A stretch of 64,000 nt of DNA. Origin: JBBDXS01 sp040902195 (GTDB taxonomy: Bacteria > Chloroflexota > Dehalococcoidia > DSTF01 > RBG-16-68-14). The stretch lies in NCBI GenBank assembly GCA_040902195.1, contig JBBDXS010000017.1, positions 28,389 to 92,388 on the forward strand, given 5' to 3'. The position numbers and the translations under genes are program-made. Under the pieces are notes generated by a model. It did not search any database, was not told where the DNA came from, and saw nothing but the letters and a program-made list of their open reading frames with translations. Each line of letters opens with the position of its first letter. Within the stretch, counting starts at the first letter, position 1. This document shows positions 47,105 to 56,649 of the stretch, in pieces.

Positions 47105-48409
47105 CTACGCGGCGTCGGGCTGGCCGCGCTGGCCGAGCGGAACGAAGTCACGCTTGTCCTCGCCCAGGTAGACCTGACGCGGCCGCGCGATCTTCTGCTC
47201 CGAGTCCTGCAGCATCTCCAGCCACTGCGCGATCCAGCCTGCGACGCGCGGGATGGCGAACAGCACCGGGAAGATCTCCACAGGGAAGCCCATCGACTGG
47301 TAGATGATGCCAGAGTAGAAGTCCACGTTGGGGTAGAGCTTGCGCTCGACGAAGTACTCGTCCTCGAGCGCGATCTTCTCCAGTTCGAGCGCGATGTCGA
47401 GCATCGGATTGCGGCCGGTCACGTCGAAGACCTGGTATGCGAGGTTCTTGACGATCGAAGCGCGCGGGTCGTAGTTTTTGTACACGCGGTGGCCGAAGCC
47501 CATCAAGCGTCCCTCGCCGGCCTTGAAGCGCTTGATAAAGTCCGGGATGTTGTCAACATGCCCGATCTCCTGCAGCATGCGCAGGACGGCCTCGTTCGCG
47601 CCGCCGTGGAGCGGGCCGTAGAGCGCGGCCGCAGCCGCCGCGACGGCAGAGTACGGGTTGACGTGTGAGCTCCCGACCGAACGCATGGCGTTCGAGGAGC
47701 AGTTCTGCTCGTGGTCCGCGTGAAGGATGAACAAGACGTCAAGGGCGCGCTCCAGCACGGGGTTCGGAACATACTTCGGCTCTGACATCTTGTACAGCAT
47801 GCTGAGCAGGTTGCCTGTGAAGCTCAAGTCGTTGTCGGGATAGACGTACGGCAGGCCGCGGCTGTGGCGATAGGTGAACGCCGCGATCGTCGGCATCTTC
47901 GCGATCAATCGATGGATCTGGACGAGCCGGTCTGCCTCATCGAAGATGTTCTTCGACTCCGGGTAGAACGTCGACATGGCTGCGACGGTACTGACGAGCA
48001 TGCCCATGGGGTGGGCGTCATGATGGAAGGCCTCCATGAGCTTCTTGTTCTTCTCGTGGATGATCGTGCGGAAGGTGATCTCGTGCGACCAGTTCGCCAG
48101 CTCGGAGCGCGTAGGCAGCTCGCCGAAGACGAGCAGGTACGCCGTCTCGAGGTAGGTACTCTTCTCGGCGAGCTGCTCGATCGGGTAGCCGCGGTAGCGT
48201 AGGATGCCGCGGTCGCCGTCGATAAACGTAATCCGGCTCTTGCACGACGCCGTGTTCATGAAGGCAGGATCGTACAACAGCAGGCCGAAGTCGCCTTCGT
48301 TCGCCTTGATCTTGCGAAACTCCATCGCCCGCACGGCGCCGTTTTCGATCGGCATTTCGTAGCTCTGGCCGGTGCGGTTGTCGGTGACAGTGAGCGTGTT
48401 CTCGGCCAT
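47105..48409 (-). CDS. gltA: Citrate synthase
   Basis: The 434-residue type II citrate synthase catalyses acetyl-CoA plus oxaloacetate to citrate. Active-site histidines are in LHADHEQNCSSN and MGFGHRVYKNYDPRA, and the aspartate is in the late NVDFYSGIIYQ segment. It begins with a Zn/beta-type N-terminal domain (LTVTDNRTGQSYEMPI), as in the longer bacterial enzymes. The ATG is preceded by AAGGAGC. Confidence 0.96.
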   Translation of the reverse strand: MAENTLTVTDNRTGQSYEMPIENGAVRAMEFRKIKANEGDFGLLLYDPAFMNTASCKSRITFIDGDRGILRYRGYPIEQLAEKSTYLETAYLLVFGELPTRSELANWSHEITFRTIIHEKNKKLMEAFHHDAHPMGMLVSTVAAMSTFYPESKNIFDEADRLVQIHRLIAKMPTIAAFTYRHSRGLPYVYPDNDLSFTGNLLSMLYKMSEPKYVPNPVLERALDVLFILHADHEQNCSSNAMRSVGSSHVNPYSAVAAAAAALYGPLHGGANEAVLRMLQEIGHVDNIPDFIKRFKAGEGRLMGFGHRVYKNYDPRASIVKNLAYQVFDVTGRNPMLDIALELEKIALEDEYFVERKLYPNVDFYSGIIYQSMGFPVEIFPVLFAIPRVAGWIAQWLEMLQDSEQKIARPRQVYLGEDKRDFVPLGQRGQPDAA

Positions 48410-48551
48410 GTCGTTTGCTCCTTCCGCCGCTCCGTCGCAGAGCGGCCGCGACGCGGGACCGTCGCGTGGTATTGTCGAAATCGATAGCGTCTCAAGTGTT
48501 CATCTATAGTCTACTCCCTAGAGACGTTATCGTCTGCCCTCGAACAAACGA

Positions 48552-48577
48552 CAAGGCCGGGCTCGCGCCCGGCCTTG
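48552..48577 (-). terminator. Intrinsic terminator after FBP aldolase/phosphatase
   Basis: An 11-bp perfect stem (CAAGGCCGGGC, loop TCGC, GCCCGGCCTTG) lies 23 nt after the stop codon. On the minus strand it is followed by TCGTTTGTTCG. Confidence 0.8.
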
Positions 48578-48599
48578 CGTCCGTAAACAGGCGTGGCCC

Positions 48600-49694
48600 T
48601 TACGTGAGCGTCTCCCAGCGGGACTCAAGCTTCTTCGCCACCGCCGGCATCGTGGTGTACTCCATCTCGTCCAGCGGCAGGCGGTGCGGCTCCCACGGGC
48701 CGTGACGCCGTAAGTAATCGGCGATCAAGTTGGCCTGGTGGCGGGCCTCGTCGAAGCTGGGGTCGTCGAACATGTCGCGCGGGCCGACGAGCGCACCGTT
48801 CGCTACCTGGAAGCCCAGGCAGGCCACACGCGGCGGGCCATCGAAGCGCGATGGGTTTGCGTCCTTCACGGCGCAGGGCATCCACGGCCCCTGATGAGAG
48901 CCGCGCATCCAGCCCTCGACGGTCGCCGGGAAGGCGAACGGCTCGAGCACTTCGCCGACGGCAGGGAACACGCCCTGCGCCCGCACGACACAGACCGGGT
49001 CGTCCTTGCCAACGTAACGGCCGGCGATCAGCGCGAGCTTGTCGGTGCTGGAGACTGCGCCGACCTCGCCGGTGTTGCGGCTGTAGACAGCCTTGACCGC
49101 GAAGTGCGACGGCGAGCCCAGGAACACGAGCATGTCGTACAGGTCCTCGGGCGAATTGAAGCGCACCTTCTGGTGGTTCTTGACGTCGTGCACCTCAAAC
49201 GTGAATCCCTCGTGCAGCGGCTCGGCGATGACGAGGCCGGCCGTGTTGAAGGGGTCTGCGAACATCTTGTAGAGCGGCAGGTTGAACGAACCCGCCGATG
49301 TCTTGTCGCCCATGAAGACCAGGATCGGCTCGGACGTGCGCTCCTCGATCTCCATTTCGGCGGAGCCGGGCCCCATGCCGCGGATGTTGCCGGAGAAGGC
49401 GTCCGAGAGGAGGTCCTGGCCGGCGCCGTACAGGTGCAGCTTCTTCGCCACCTCGGTCCCGGCGAGGAAGGTATCCCAGGCGAGCTTGTGGACTGTCTCG
49501 TCGTTCTCGCCCCGCTCATGCGTCATGATCAAAAACAGATCGTCGCCACAATGAGCGACGTAGAAGTCGACGAGCGTGCCTGCCTGCTTGGCCTTCGAGA
49601 GCATATCGTTGGCCTCGGCGATCAAGTCCGGGTGCATCGCGGAGTGGCCTACCCAACCACCGACGTCCGCCTTGATACAAGAGATTGTTAGCAT
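48600..49694 (-). CDS. Bifunctional fructose-1,6-bisphosphate aldolase/phosphatase (class V)
   Basis: The 364-residue protein matches the archaeal-type FBPA/P: TISCIKADVGGWVGHSAMHP at the start, YVAHCGDDLFLIMTH, LLSDAFSGNIRGMGPGSAE, FMGDKTSAGSFNLPLYKMF, and ARHQANLIADYLRRHGPWEP. The family combines the last two steps of gluconeogenesis to F6P and drives flux one way. It is preceded by an 80-nt leader with GGGAGG near the ATG. Citrate synthase lies downstream. Confidence 0.94.
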   Translation of the reverse strand: MLTISCIKADVGGWVGHSAMHPDLIAEANDMLSKAKQAGTLVDFYVAHCGDDLFLIMTHERGENDETVHKLAWDTFLAGTEVAKKLHLYGAGQDLLSDAFSGNIRGMGPGSAEMEIEERTSEPILVFMGDKTSAGSFNLPLYKMFADPFNTAGLVIAEPLHEGFTFEVHDVKNHQKVRFNSPEDLYDMLVFLGSPSHFAVKAVYSRNTGEVGAVSSTDKLALIAGRYVGKDDPVCVVRAQGVFPAVGEVLEPFAFPATVEGWMRGSHQGPWMPCAVKDANPSRFDGPPRVACLGFQVANGALVGPRDMFDDPSFDEARHQANLIADYLRRHGPWEPHRLPLDEMEYTTMPAVAKKLESRWETLT

Positions 49695-49781
49695 TGCATT
49701 GCCTCCCTAAGGTCTACGGCGTCTATCCTGCCGTGGATCCGGTTTCTCTACGACGGTTGTCGTCTTGGGGTCGAACGCTGG

Positions 49782-49810
49782 ATCGTAACAATGCCCTACG
49801 AAGCCGTCAA
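49782..49810 (-). promoter_or_regulatory. Promoter of FBP aldolase/phosphatase
   Basis: TTGACG (49805-49810), a 17-nt spacer and TACGAT (49782-49787) predict a start near 49775 and a leader of about 80 nt. Unlike many promoters here it gives room for a ribosome binding site. Confidence 0.65.
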
Positions 49811-49855
49811 GCGAACACAATTTCATCATCCGCGCGACGCTTCCGTATAATATAA

Positions 49856-49861
49856 GGAACG
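49856..49861 (+). promoter_or_regulatory. Possible -10 box of the PP2C-like gene
   Basis: A consensus TATAAT is present in an AT-rich patch between the divergent genes. No good -35 is seen at 16-18 nt, so this is tentative. It would give a leader of about 110 nt. Confidence 0.35.
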
Positions 49862-49977
49862 CCCGCTGGGCGAGAGATACGAGGCGAACAGCCGAGCATG
49901 CCCTGCCACGCCACCCCGCTGCCATACTCGACCGCGCCGTCGCGCGGCCGAAGGACTGCCGCGTAGGCCGCCCCGAG

Positions 49978-51987
49978 ATGTCTGTACGGATCTGGGTCGG
50001 CCGCTTCAGCATCACGGACGGGAAACCTCAAGAGGAGGGCCCGTTTCTCCGCTCGTTCCCACGCCAGCGGCCGGACGAAGAGGAGGATGAGCTCTACGTC
50101 CTCGTCGAGCCTGCCACGCCGGGGAGCAAGGAGCACTGCGCGCAGCTCGCCGACGCGATCGGCACCATGTACCGTCAGGACATCCTCTCGATCACGGGCG
50201 CCGTCGCGCGCGCGCTCAAGTCGGCGCACCACCAGCTGCGCGACTGGAACGAACGCACGCTGCGCGAACATCGCGCCGGCGCCGGCGTCACCTGCCTCGC
50301 CATCCGCGACCGCACTGCCTACGTCTCGCAAGTCGGCCCGTCGGTGGCGTTCCACGTCGGCGACGGGCGCTTCGAGCGGCTGACGCCAGCGGACGACGCC
50401 ACGCAGCCGCTCGGCGAAGCCGAGCTGATCGAGCCGCTCTTCCGCCGCTACGAGCTCTCGCCCGGCGATCTGCTGCTGATCGTCTCGCCGCGCATCGATG
50501 AGCTGATCGGCGAAGACCATCTGCGCTCGATCCTCCTGCGCGGCGGCGACGAGGCGCTCGTCGAGCTGTTCCGTCTCGCGCGCGATGAGCAGGAGTTCGG
50601 CCTCGTGCTCCTCGCCTGCGTCGTCGAGCCGGAAGCAGCGGGCACGATGCCGCCCATCGCCGACGAACGCGCGGCGTTCGCCACCGCCGGGGCCACCGGC
50701 GAAGAACCGGGGCCGTTCGCGCAGGAGCTCGCGTCCGAGTCCGTGCAGGCTCCTGCCGCTGTCGCCCAGCCCCCGGCGGGCCTCACGCAGCCGAAAGTGC
50801 GACTCAAGGGTGCCGATGCGGACATCCGCTATCGCCGCACGACAGGCGTCTCAACGCCACGCATTCCGCCGATCGTCATCCTCGGCGCGGTCGTGGTCGC
50901 GATCCTTGCGCTCATCGGCGTCCTCGTCGCCTATCCTCAGTTCAAAGAGAGCCAGCAGGAAAAATACGCCGAGCTCGTCTCCGACGCGCGCGGCTCCCTG
51001 GCCGACGCGCTCGGCGCGCAAGACCCGACGCAGAAACGCGAGGCGCTCCGCAGGGCAGACGCCGCGTTGATCCAGGCCGAAGCGATACAGCCCGGCGACG
51101 CAGAGCTGGCCGCGCTCCGCCAGCAGATCAACACAGAGCTCGCGCGGATCAACGCCGTCGTGGAGCTGCCTGAGCTCGAGCTGGTCGTCGACGTCAGCCA
51201 GCAAGTGCCGGGGCCGATCTCATCGCGCGACCTCGCCATCGGCGGCGGCGGCGCCTACATCGTCGACCGCGAGCAGCCGCGGATCATCGCCGTCTCGCTG
51301 CTCGCGCCGGACCCGGAACCGTTCGTCCTCTTCCAGAGCGGCGATCTCGTGGGAACGGAGGTCGCGGGCGCGCCGCAGCACATCGCGTGGGCGGAGGACC
51401 TCGGCTCGCTGCTGATCATGGACGACGCCCGCCGGCTGATCGCCGTGCGCCCGCCCGAGCAAGGACGGCTCCTCACCGTGCGCGACGCCTCGTCCTGGGG
51501 CTCCGCCGACGGCATCGCGTACGCGGGCGGCAATCTCTACGTGCTCGACCGCGCCGCCGACCAAGTCTGGCGTTACCCGCCCACCGAAAACGGGTTCGAC
51601 AGCGAGCGCGCGCCGCTCCTGCCCACGTTCGAACTCGAGCAGGCGTCCGAGATCACCGTGGCAGACGCGCTCTATCTCATCGTCGGCGAGACGGACATCG
51701 TGCGCGTCGCCGAGAACACCGTGCAGCCGTTCACCAAAGCCGGCATCGACCGCGACCTCGCGTCGCCGGGCTCACTTGTGCCGCTGCCCTCGTCGAACCG
51801 GCTCCTCGTCGCCGACCGCGGCAACAGCAGGATCTCCGTCTTCTCTCTAGACGGAGCGTTCATCCAGCAGTGGACCAGCCCGACGTTTTCCGACCTGCGC
51901 GCCATCGCCGTGGACGAGCCGAACAACCTGCTCTACATGCTCGTCGGCGGCTCGCTCTACCGCACCACGCTGCCGCCCGCGCCATGA
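49978..51987 (+). CDS. Membrane protein with degenerate PP2C-like domain and beta-propeller
   Basis: The 669-residue protein has an N-terminal PP2C-like fold (residues about 1-215). The usual aspartates are replaced: the VGDS position reads VGPS and the SDG position reads VSPRIDEL, so it is probably a pseudophosphatase. An Ala/Pro linker leads to one membrane helix (about residues 298-320, [20 protein letters not shown]). A helical stretch and an NHL/YncE-like propeller follow (about residues 400-669). It is translationally coupled to tsaD by ATGA. Function unknown. Confidence 0.8.
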   Translation: MSVRIWVGRFSITDGKPQEEGPFLRSFPRQRPDEEEDELYVLVEPATPGSKEHCAQLADAIGTMYRQDILSITGAVARALKSAHHQLRDWNERTLREHRAGAGVTCLAIRDRTAYVSQVGPSVAFHVGDGRFERLTPADDATQPLGEAELIEPLFRRYELSPGDLLLIVSPRIDELIGEDHLRSILLRGGDEALVELFRLARDEQEFGLVLLACVVEPEAAGTMPPIADERAAFATAGATGEEPGPFAQELASESVQAPAAVAQPPAGLTQPKVRLKGADADIRYRRTTGVSTPRIPPIVILGAVVVAILALIGVLVAYPQFKESQQEKYAELVSDARGSLADALGAQDPTQKREALRRADAALIQAEAIQPGDAELAALRQQINTELARINAVVELPELELVVDVSQQVPGPISSRDLAIGGGGAYIVDREQPRIIAVSLLAPDPEPFVLFQSGDLVGTEVAGAPQHIAWAEDLGSLLIMDDARRLIAVRPPEQGRLLTVRDASSWGSADGIAYAGGNLYVLDRAADQVWRYPPTENGFDSERAPLLPTFELEQASEITVADALYLIVGETDIVRVAENTVQPFTKAGIDRDLASPGSLVPLPSSNRLLVADRGNSRISVFSLDGAFIQQWTSPTFSDLRAIAVDEPNNLLYMLVGGSLYRTTLPPAP

Positions 51988-52985
51988 GAGTGCTCGGCAT
52001 CGAGACCTCCTGCGACGAGACCGCAGCCGCCGTCGTCGAGGACGGCCGCATCTTACGCTCCAACGTCATCGCATCGCAGGCGGCGCTCCACAACCGCTAC
52101 GGCGGCGTCGTGCCGGAGGTCGCCGCGCGCCAGCACCTCGAGGCGATCCTGCCTGTCGTCCACGCGGCGCTCCAGGAAGCGCGTTGCGGCTGGAGCGACA
52201 TCGACGCGATCGGCGTCACCTACGGTCCCGGGCTGGCCGGAACGCTGCTCGTCGGCGTGAACGCGGCGAAGGCGCTCGCGTATGCGCGCGATCTGCCGCT
52301 GATCGCGGTCAACCACCTTGAGGCGCACCTCTACGCCAACTGGATCGACGAGGGGGGAACGGGCGTGGGCGAGCCGCCCTTCCCGCTCCTCGGGCTGATC
52401 GTCTCCGGCGGCCACACCGACCTGATCGTGATGGAAGGGCACGGACGCATCCGGCGCATCGGCCGCACACGCGACGACGCCGCCGGGGAGGCGTTCGACA
52501 AAGTCGCCCGCCTGCTCGGCCTGGGCTTCCCCGGCGGTCCCGAGATCGAGCGCACGGCGGCCTCGGTAACGAAGCCGTCGCTGCGGCTGCCGCGCGCCTG
52601 GCTGCGCGAGAGCGACGACTTCTCGTTCAGCGGCCTCAAGACGGCCGTCCTGCACGTCGTTCGCGGCGAGCGCGGCCCGCCACCGTCGGTAGTCGACACG
52701 GCCGCCGCGTTTCAGGACGCCGTCGTCGACGTGCTCGCGACGAAGACCGCGCGCGCCGCAGAACGCGAGGCCGTCCGCGCCGTTCTGCTCTCCGGCGGCG
52801 TCGCGGCGAACGGTCCGCTGCGAGAAGCGCTCGCGCAGCGCTCGCCGGTGCCGCTCTACGTGCCGTCGCGCGTGCTCTGCACCGACAACGGCGCGATGGT
52901 CGCGGCCTGCGCAGCCTATCGCTACGAGGCCGGCCGCGCCGGTCTGACGCTGGACGTCGCGCCCGGGCTGGCGGTTGGGGAATAG
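51984..52985 (+). CDS. tsaD: tRNA N6-adenosine threonylcarbamoyltransferase TsaD
   Basis: The 333-residue Kae1/TsaD protein installs threonylcarbamoyl on A37 of ANN-decoding tRNAs. It has [17 protein letters not shown], the metal histidines in [42 protein letters not shown] and [14 protein letters not shown]. Its start overlaps the previous gene. Typical length for the family. Confidence 0.96.
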   Translation: MRVLGIETSCDETAAAVVEDGRILRSNVIASQAALHNRYGGVVPEVAARQHLEAILPVVHAALQEARCGWSDIDAIGVTYGPGLAGTLLVGVNAAKALAYARDLPLIAVNHLEAHLYANWIDEGGTGVGEPPFPLLGLIVSGGHTDLIVMEGHGRIRRIGRTRDDAAGEAFDKVARLLGLGFPGGPEIERTAASVTKPSLRLPRAWLRESDDFSFSGLKTAVLHVVRGERGPPPSVVDTAAAFQDAVVDVLATKTARAAEREAVRAVLLSGGVAANGPLREALAQRSPVPLYVPSRVLCTDNGAMVAACAAYRYEAGRAGLTLDVAPGLAVGE

Positions 52986-53003
52986 AGGACTCCCGCACCT
53001 TGC

Positions 53004-53110
53004 GTCATTCTGAGCCGCGGGCGAAGAATCTCCCGTCATCGGCCGGCAGCCTTCGGATTTGATTCGCCAACGGTCGATGTGAGGAGATCCTTCGCTGCGC
53101 TCAGGATGAC
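53004..53110. repeat. MITE-like element with inverted ends (family A)
   Basis: The left end GTCATTCTGAGC...GCGAAGAATCTCC and the right end GGAGATCCTTCGCTGCGCTC-AGGATGAC are imperfect inverted copies of about 28 bp. They enclose about 50 bp. The total is 107 bp, too short to encode anything. It lies between the convergent tsaD and DUF2851 genes. Confidence 0.7.
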
Positions 53111-53149
53111 TGGCGCAAACCCGCGTAGGCGTTTCTTGGCTTTCAGGTG

Positions 53150-54463
53150 CTAAGAAAGCGCGCAGCGCCCGCAGCCGCCCTGCGTGCACTCGTCCTTATA
53201 GAGCGCGAGCAGCCCCTGCTGGCGCCGCGCATCGATCGGTAGGCGGCCCGCCGCACGCAGGTTGTTCTCGAGGAAGGTGAGATTGCCGTAGCGCGCGGGC
53301 CGCGGCAGCGCCACGAACGTCGCACGCGCGAGCGATGCGCCATCTCCGTCTTCCATGCGTTCGCAGCACGCCGCGCGCCAGGGCAGTACGGCGTTCACGA
53401 GCAGCTCGATCGCGCGTGCCCTACCGATCAGCGCGCGCTCGTCAGCTCCTCCCCCGGCACTCCACGCCGCGATCAACTCGCGCGGAGGGCCCGCTGCCGT
53501 CACGTCGTCGAGCGGCCAGTGACGCGCGAGCAACCGCGCGAGCCCGCCGAGCCGGCGGGCTGGATGATTGGCCGGACGTACGGGACCGTCCAGCTCGCCT
53601 GCCGCGCCCTGCAGCAGGAGCACCTCCGCCAGCGCCGCGCGTTCGCGCGCATCCACGGCTGCCATGGCGTCCCGCAACGCGGGCCAGGGCAGCGTCAACG
53701 AGAGCGAGACCATCAGCTCGCGCGCGCCGCCGTACCCCAGTCCATCGAGCAGCGCGCGGTACAGCGCAGCGCCCGCGCCCTGCGTTTCTACCTCGCGCGC
53801 GAGCGCGGCCTCGCGGCGCGCGAAGCGCGCGTCGCCGTGCTCGTCGAGCACGCGCAGGACGTCGTCCTGCCCCAGCCTGGCGATCGCGTCACGGCAGGGC
53901 TCGCGCCAGAGCGGCGGCGTCGCGAGCCAGCGCGACAGCTCGCCGGCACGTTTGCGCGTCCACTCCGCCAGCGCGACGACGGGCACCGTACGCCCGCAGG
54001 GCAGCGCTGTCTCGCCCGCGCCGTCGTCTTCGAACACGACGTGCAGTACGACGCTGTTGTACCGCCCGTCCGTCGCGTGGCCGTGCGCGCGGAAGTCGCT
54101 CGCGCGCCGGTGCAGCTCGACGTCGCCGCGCAGCAGCGCGCCCGAGGGTGGCGCGATGATCGCGTCGCGGAAGTCGGGTCCGGCACCCCGCCCGCGCCTG
54201 CCCGGATGGAGCACGCGCAGCGGCACGCCGGCCGTCGTGACGAGCGCGCTGGCGGGGAAGCGTTGCCCCGCCCAGAGCCGGACGAGCACGTCCTCCGATA
54301 GGTCGCTGGTCGCTCGTCGCTCGTCACTGGTCTCGTCGCTTGGAAGGGCTTGCGTGGCATGATGCGACGCTTCGTACGACCACAAGTCCGCATCGCGGAA
54401 CACGGCGGCGGTTTTTCTTCGCTTCCTAACCGAGACAGTCGCTGCCGGCCCCAACTCGATCAC
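53150..54463 (-). CDS. DUF2851 family protein
   Basis: The protein has up to 437 residues. The core GRRGRGAGPDFRDAII, GDVELHRRASDFRAHGH, YNSVVLHVVF and the cysteine-rich end CTQGGCGRC match DUF2851, a conserved family of unknown function. The first 58 codons include a low-complexity stretch derived from repeat-like DNA (SDERRATSD), so the true start may be GTG 54289 (VLVRLWAGQRFP). No operon partner is evident. Confidence 0.82.
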   Translation of the reverse strand: MIELGPAATVSVRKRRKTAAVFRDADLWSYEASHHATQALPSDETSDERRATSDLSEDVLVRLWAGQRFPASALVTTAGVPLRVLHPGRRGRGAGPDFRDAIIAPPSGALLRGDVELHRRASDFRAHGHATDGRYNSVVLHVVFEDDGAGETALPCGRTVPVVALAEWTRKRAGELSRWLATPPLWREPCRDAIARLGQDDVLRVLDEHGDARFARREAALAREVETQGAGAALYRALLDGLGYGGARELMVSLSLTLPWPALRDAMAAVDARERAALAEVLLLQGAAGELDGPVRPANHPARRLGGLARLLARHWPLDDVTAAGPPRELIAAWSAGGGADERALIGRARAIELLVNAVLPWRAACCERMEDGDGASLARATFVALPRPARYGNLTFLENNLRAAGRLPIDARRQQGLLALYKDECTQGGCGRCALS

Positions 54464-54510
54464 CCCTCGGCTCCTCGATCGCGCTCTACCAGCCGACTAG
54501 CGACCGGCGA

Positions 54511-54735
54511 CTAACGACCCGCCTCGTACGCGAAATCCGCGCGTTCGGCGACCATGCTGAGCAACCGCTCCGAGGCGCCGCGGGGGCGGTACTGCCCGGT
54601 CTCCCACTCGCTCACGGTCTGCTGGCGCACGTTCAGCTCGTCAGCGAGCTCTTCCTGCGTCATGCCGAGGTGCTCGCGTAGCGCGCGCACGCCGTTTGCG
54701 TTCCAGACGGCTCTTCTGTAACGCTTCGCGCTCAT
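54511..54735 (-). CDS. XRE-family helix-turn-helix regulator
   Basis: The 74-residue protein is a single HTH_3 domain: VRALREHLGMTQEELADELN, then VRQQTVSEWETGQYRPRG. It has no other domain. ATG 54735 lies 10 nt from a -10 box, and a perfect palindrome overlaps the promoter, so autorepression is likely. It resembles small phage/toxin-antitoxin-type regulators, but no toxin gene is next to it. Confidence 0.85.
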   Translation of the reverse strand: MSAKRYRRAVWNANGVRALREHLGMTQEELADELNVRQQTVSEWETGQYRPRGASERLLSMVAERADFAYEAGR

Positions 54736-54745
54736 AACGAAACGT

Positions 54746-54774
54746 AGTCTACACGGTTCCGTGTATCTCGTCCA
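54746..54774 (-). promoter_or_regulatory. Promoter of XRE gene with palindromic operator
   Basis: TAGACT (54746-54751) is a -10 box and TGGACG lies 17 nt upstream. In the spacer, TACACGG-TT-CCGTGTA (54750-54765) is a perfect 7-bp inverted repeat, a probable operator for the encoded HTH protein. Confidence 0.7.
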
Positions 54775-54835
54775 GTGCGGCGGGGGGTTACGGGTGCGCG
54801 TAGCGCGGACGCCTCCAGCCTCCCGCGTCCCGCTT

Positions 54836-55840
54836 CTAGCTTCCCGCCTCCACCAGGCGCTGGGCCGCCGTATACGGGTCGAGCTCACGGGCGGCGACGG
54901 CGCGCACGAGCTGATCGAGCAGGCCGTTTTGTTCGCCGGTGCGGACGGCGCGCTCGAGCAGCGTGGAGCGTACGACAGCGAGCAACTGCCGGCGGGCGCG
55001 TTCGAGGCGGTGTTGTTCGAGCACGCCGGAGGAGGCGAGGCGACGCCGGTGCTCGTCGATCGCGTCGGCGAGCTCGGTGACGCCCTCTCGCTTGGAGGCG
55101 ATCGTGCGGAGGACGGGTATGTCGAGGCGGCCGCGCGAGGCCATGTTGATCAGCGCCAGGAGCTGGGCGCAGAGGGCATCAGCGCCGGGGAGGTCGGCCT
55201 TGTTAACGACGAGGATGTCGGCGATCTCCATAACGCCGGCCTTCATCGCCTGGACGTCATCGCCGGAGGCGGGGGTGAGGACGACGACGGTGGTCTCGGC
55301 GACGGAAGCGACCTCGACTTCGTCCTGGCCGGCGCCGACGGTCTCGACGATGACGACGTCTTTCTTCGCGGCGTCGAGGCAGACGACGACTTCGGAGGTC
55401 ATGGCGGCGAGGCCGCCCAGCTCGCCGCGGGTGGCCATGCTGCGCACGAACACGCCGGGGTCTTTGGTGAGCTCCTGCATGCGGATGCGGTCGCCCAACA
55501 AGGCGCCGTGGGTGAAGGGGCTGCTCGGGTCGACGGCGACGATGCCTACGCTGCGTCCGCGTTTGCGCAACTCGACGGCGAGGGCGCTGGTGAGGGTGCT
55601 CTTGCCGGCGCCGCCCGGGCCGGTGACGCCGACGACGTGGGCGTTGCCGCTCTGCGGGTAGAGGAGGGCAAGGAGCTGGCGGCCTTCGGGGGAGGCGTTC
55701 TCGACGAGGGTGATGGCGCGGGCGAGGGCGCGGCGGTCGCCTGCGACCAGGCGCTTGGCCAGGTCTACGACCTGAGGGTCAGGGGTTCCTTCGCTGGCGC
55801 TCAGGACAGGCTCCCCCACCCCTTCGCCAGGTGCGGTCAC
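54836..55840 (-). CDS. meaB: Methylmalonyl-CoA mutase-associated GTPase MeaB
   Basis: The 334-residue G3E GTPase protects and reloads B12 mutases. Walker A is [18 protein letters not shown], then [33 protein letters not shown] and [12 protein letters not shown]. It overlaps mcmB by 4 bp (GTGA). Residues 10-20 ([10 protein letters not shown]) are translated from a family A repeat (55786-55812), which makes an atypical N-terminus. Confidence 0.94.
   Translation of the reverse strand: MTAPGEGVGEPVLSASEGTPDPQVVDLAKRLVAGDRRALARAITLVENASPEGRQLLALLYPQSGNAHVVGVTGPGGAGKSTLTSALAVELRKRGRSVGIVAVDPSSPFTHGALLGDRIRMQELTKDPGVFVRSMATRGELGGLAAMTSEVVVCLDAAKKDVVIVETVGAGQDEVEVASVAETTVVVLTPASGDDVQAMKAGVMEIADILVVNKADLPGADALCAQLLALINMASRGRLDIPVLRTIASKREGVTELADAIDEHRRRLASSGVLEQHRLERARRQLLAVVRSTLLERAVRTGEQNGLLDQLVRAVAARELDPYTAAQRLVEAGS
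55786..55812 (+). repeat. Dispersed repeat family A inside meaB
   Basis: TTCCTTCGCTGGCGCTCAGG followed by ACAGGCT is a variant of the family A element. It lies in the N-terminal codons of meaB, read on the opposite strand. Confidence 0.65.
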
Positions 55841-56253
55841 GATGCGCTCGTGGGGGCGCGGCTTTCGTCCCAGGCGCGGACGTACTGGATGATGTCCTGG
55901 GTGCTGGCGCCGGGCCGGAAGATCTCCTTGAAGCCGAGCTGTTTGAGGACGGGGATGTCTTCGTCGGGGATGATGCCGCCGGCGAAGAGGAGGATGTTGT
56001 TGGGTTCGACGCCGCGGTCCCGGAGGGCCTGGACGACGCGGGGGAAAAGCTCGAGGTGGGCGCCGGAGAGGATGGAGAGGCCGATGACGTCGACGTCTTC
56101 CTGGAGAGCGGCCTCGGCGATCATTTCGGGGGTCTGGCGGATGCCGGTGTAGATGACTTCCATGCCGGCGTCGCGGAGGGCGCGGGCGACGACTTTGGCG
56201 CCGCGGTCGTGGCCATCGAGGCCGGGTTTGGCGATGAGGACTCGGACGGGCAT
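55837..56253 (-). CDS. mcmB: Methylmalonyl-CoA mutase, B12-binding subunit
   Basis: The 138-residue stand-alone B12-binding domain has the DxHxxG motif ([11 protein letters not shown]), [14 protein letters not shown] and [13 protein letters not shown]. In split mutases this pairs with a large catalytic subunit encoded elsewhere. ATG 56253 is chosen because an extended -10 (TGCTATGAT, 56264-56269 core) lies 10 nt upstream. An in-frame extension reaches unrelated degraded sequence. Confidence 0.92.
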   Translation of the reverse strand: MPVRVLIAKPGLDGHDRGAKVVARALRDAGMEVIYTGIRQTPEMIAEAALQEDVDVIGLSILSGAHLELFPRVVQALRDRGVEPNNILLFAGGIIPDEDIPVLKQLGFKEIFRPGASTQDIIQYVRAWDESRAPTSAS

Positions 56254-56263
56254 GGCGGAGGAG

Positions 56264-56272
56264 ATCATAGCA
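56264..56272 (-). promoter_or_regulatory. Extended -10 promoter of mcmB, leaderless type
   Basis: TGC-TATGAT on the minus strand, 10 nt before the ATG, is the third copy of this motif in the window. Confidence 0.55.
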
Positions 56273-56298
56273 GAACCAAGAACCGAGAACCTAGAACC
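56272..56298. repeat. 7-bp tandem repeat
   Basis: Four copies of AGAACC spaced every 7 bp (AGAACCA, AGAACCG, AGAACCT, AGAACC) lie upstream of the mcmB promoter. Related AGAACC and GGAACC words continue to 56347. Confidence 0.7.
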
Positions 56299-56355
56299 AG
56301 GCCGCCTGACGGCGGCGGAACCTTCGAACTGCGGAACCTCAGAACCGGCGGGCGG

Positions 56356-56646
56356 TTGTTCGGTTGTTTGGAGCGTTTTTGCGGCGAAGTGGGCGGTTTT
56401 TGAAGCTGCTGCGCGGGTGATTTCTGCGGTTGTTTGTGCGCCGGGGTAGGCGAGGAGGAGGTCGGCGAAGTAGTGCAGGCCCATGGCGAGGAGCTCTCGT
56501 TGGTGTCGCTCTCGTTTGAGGTGGCGGACGATGTCGGGGCTCTGGCGCTGGAGGAGCTGGAGGGCAGCGTTCATGGCCTCGACGCGGCGGGACCGTTTGC
56601 CGTGCTTGAGGGCGTTGAGGTTGCCTTTGGGGGCGCCGCCGCGAGC
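56356..56646 (-). pseudogene. Remnant of a small [17 protein letters not shown] protein
   Basis: The minus strand reads [18 protein letters not shown], then a helical stretch ([20 protein letters not shown]) and TTEQ. The GAPKGN-NALKHG motif is typical of terminase-small-subunit-like and other mobile-element proteins. The N-terminus runs into a family D repeat without a start codon. The 3' end has no stop and continues in frame through repeat DNA into mcmB. It is therefore a decayed fragment. Confidence 0.6.
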
Positions 56647-56649
56647 GTT

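Noticed and set aside
51387..51983. Upstream extension of tsaD
   Set aside because: It runs out of frame through the well-supported propeller gene and is arginine-rich. TsaD homology starts at 51984.
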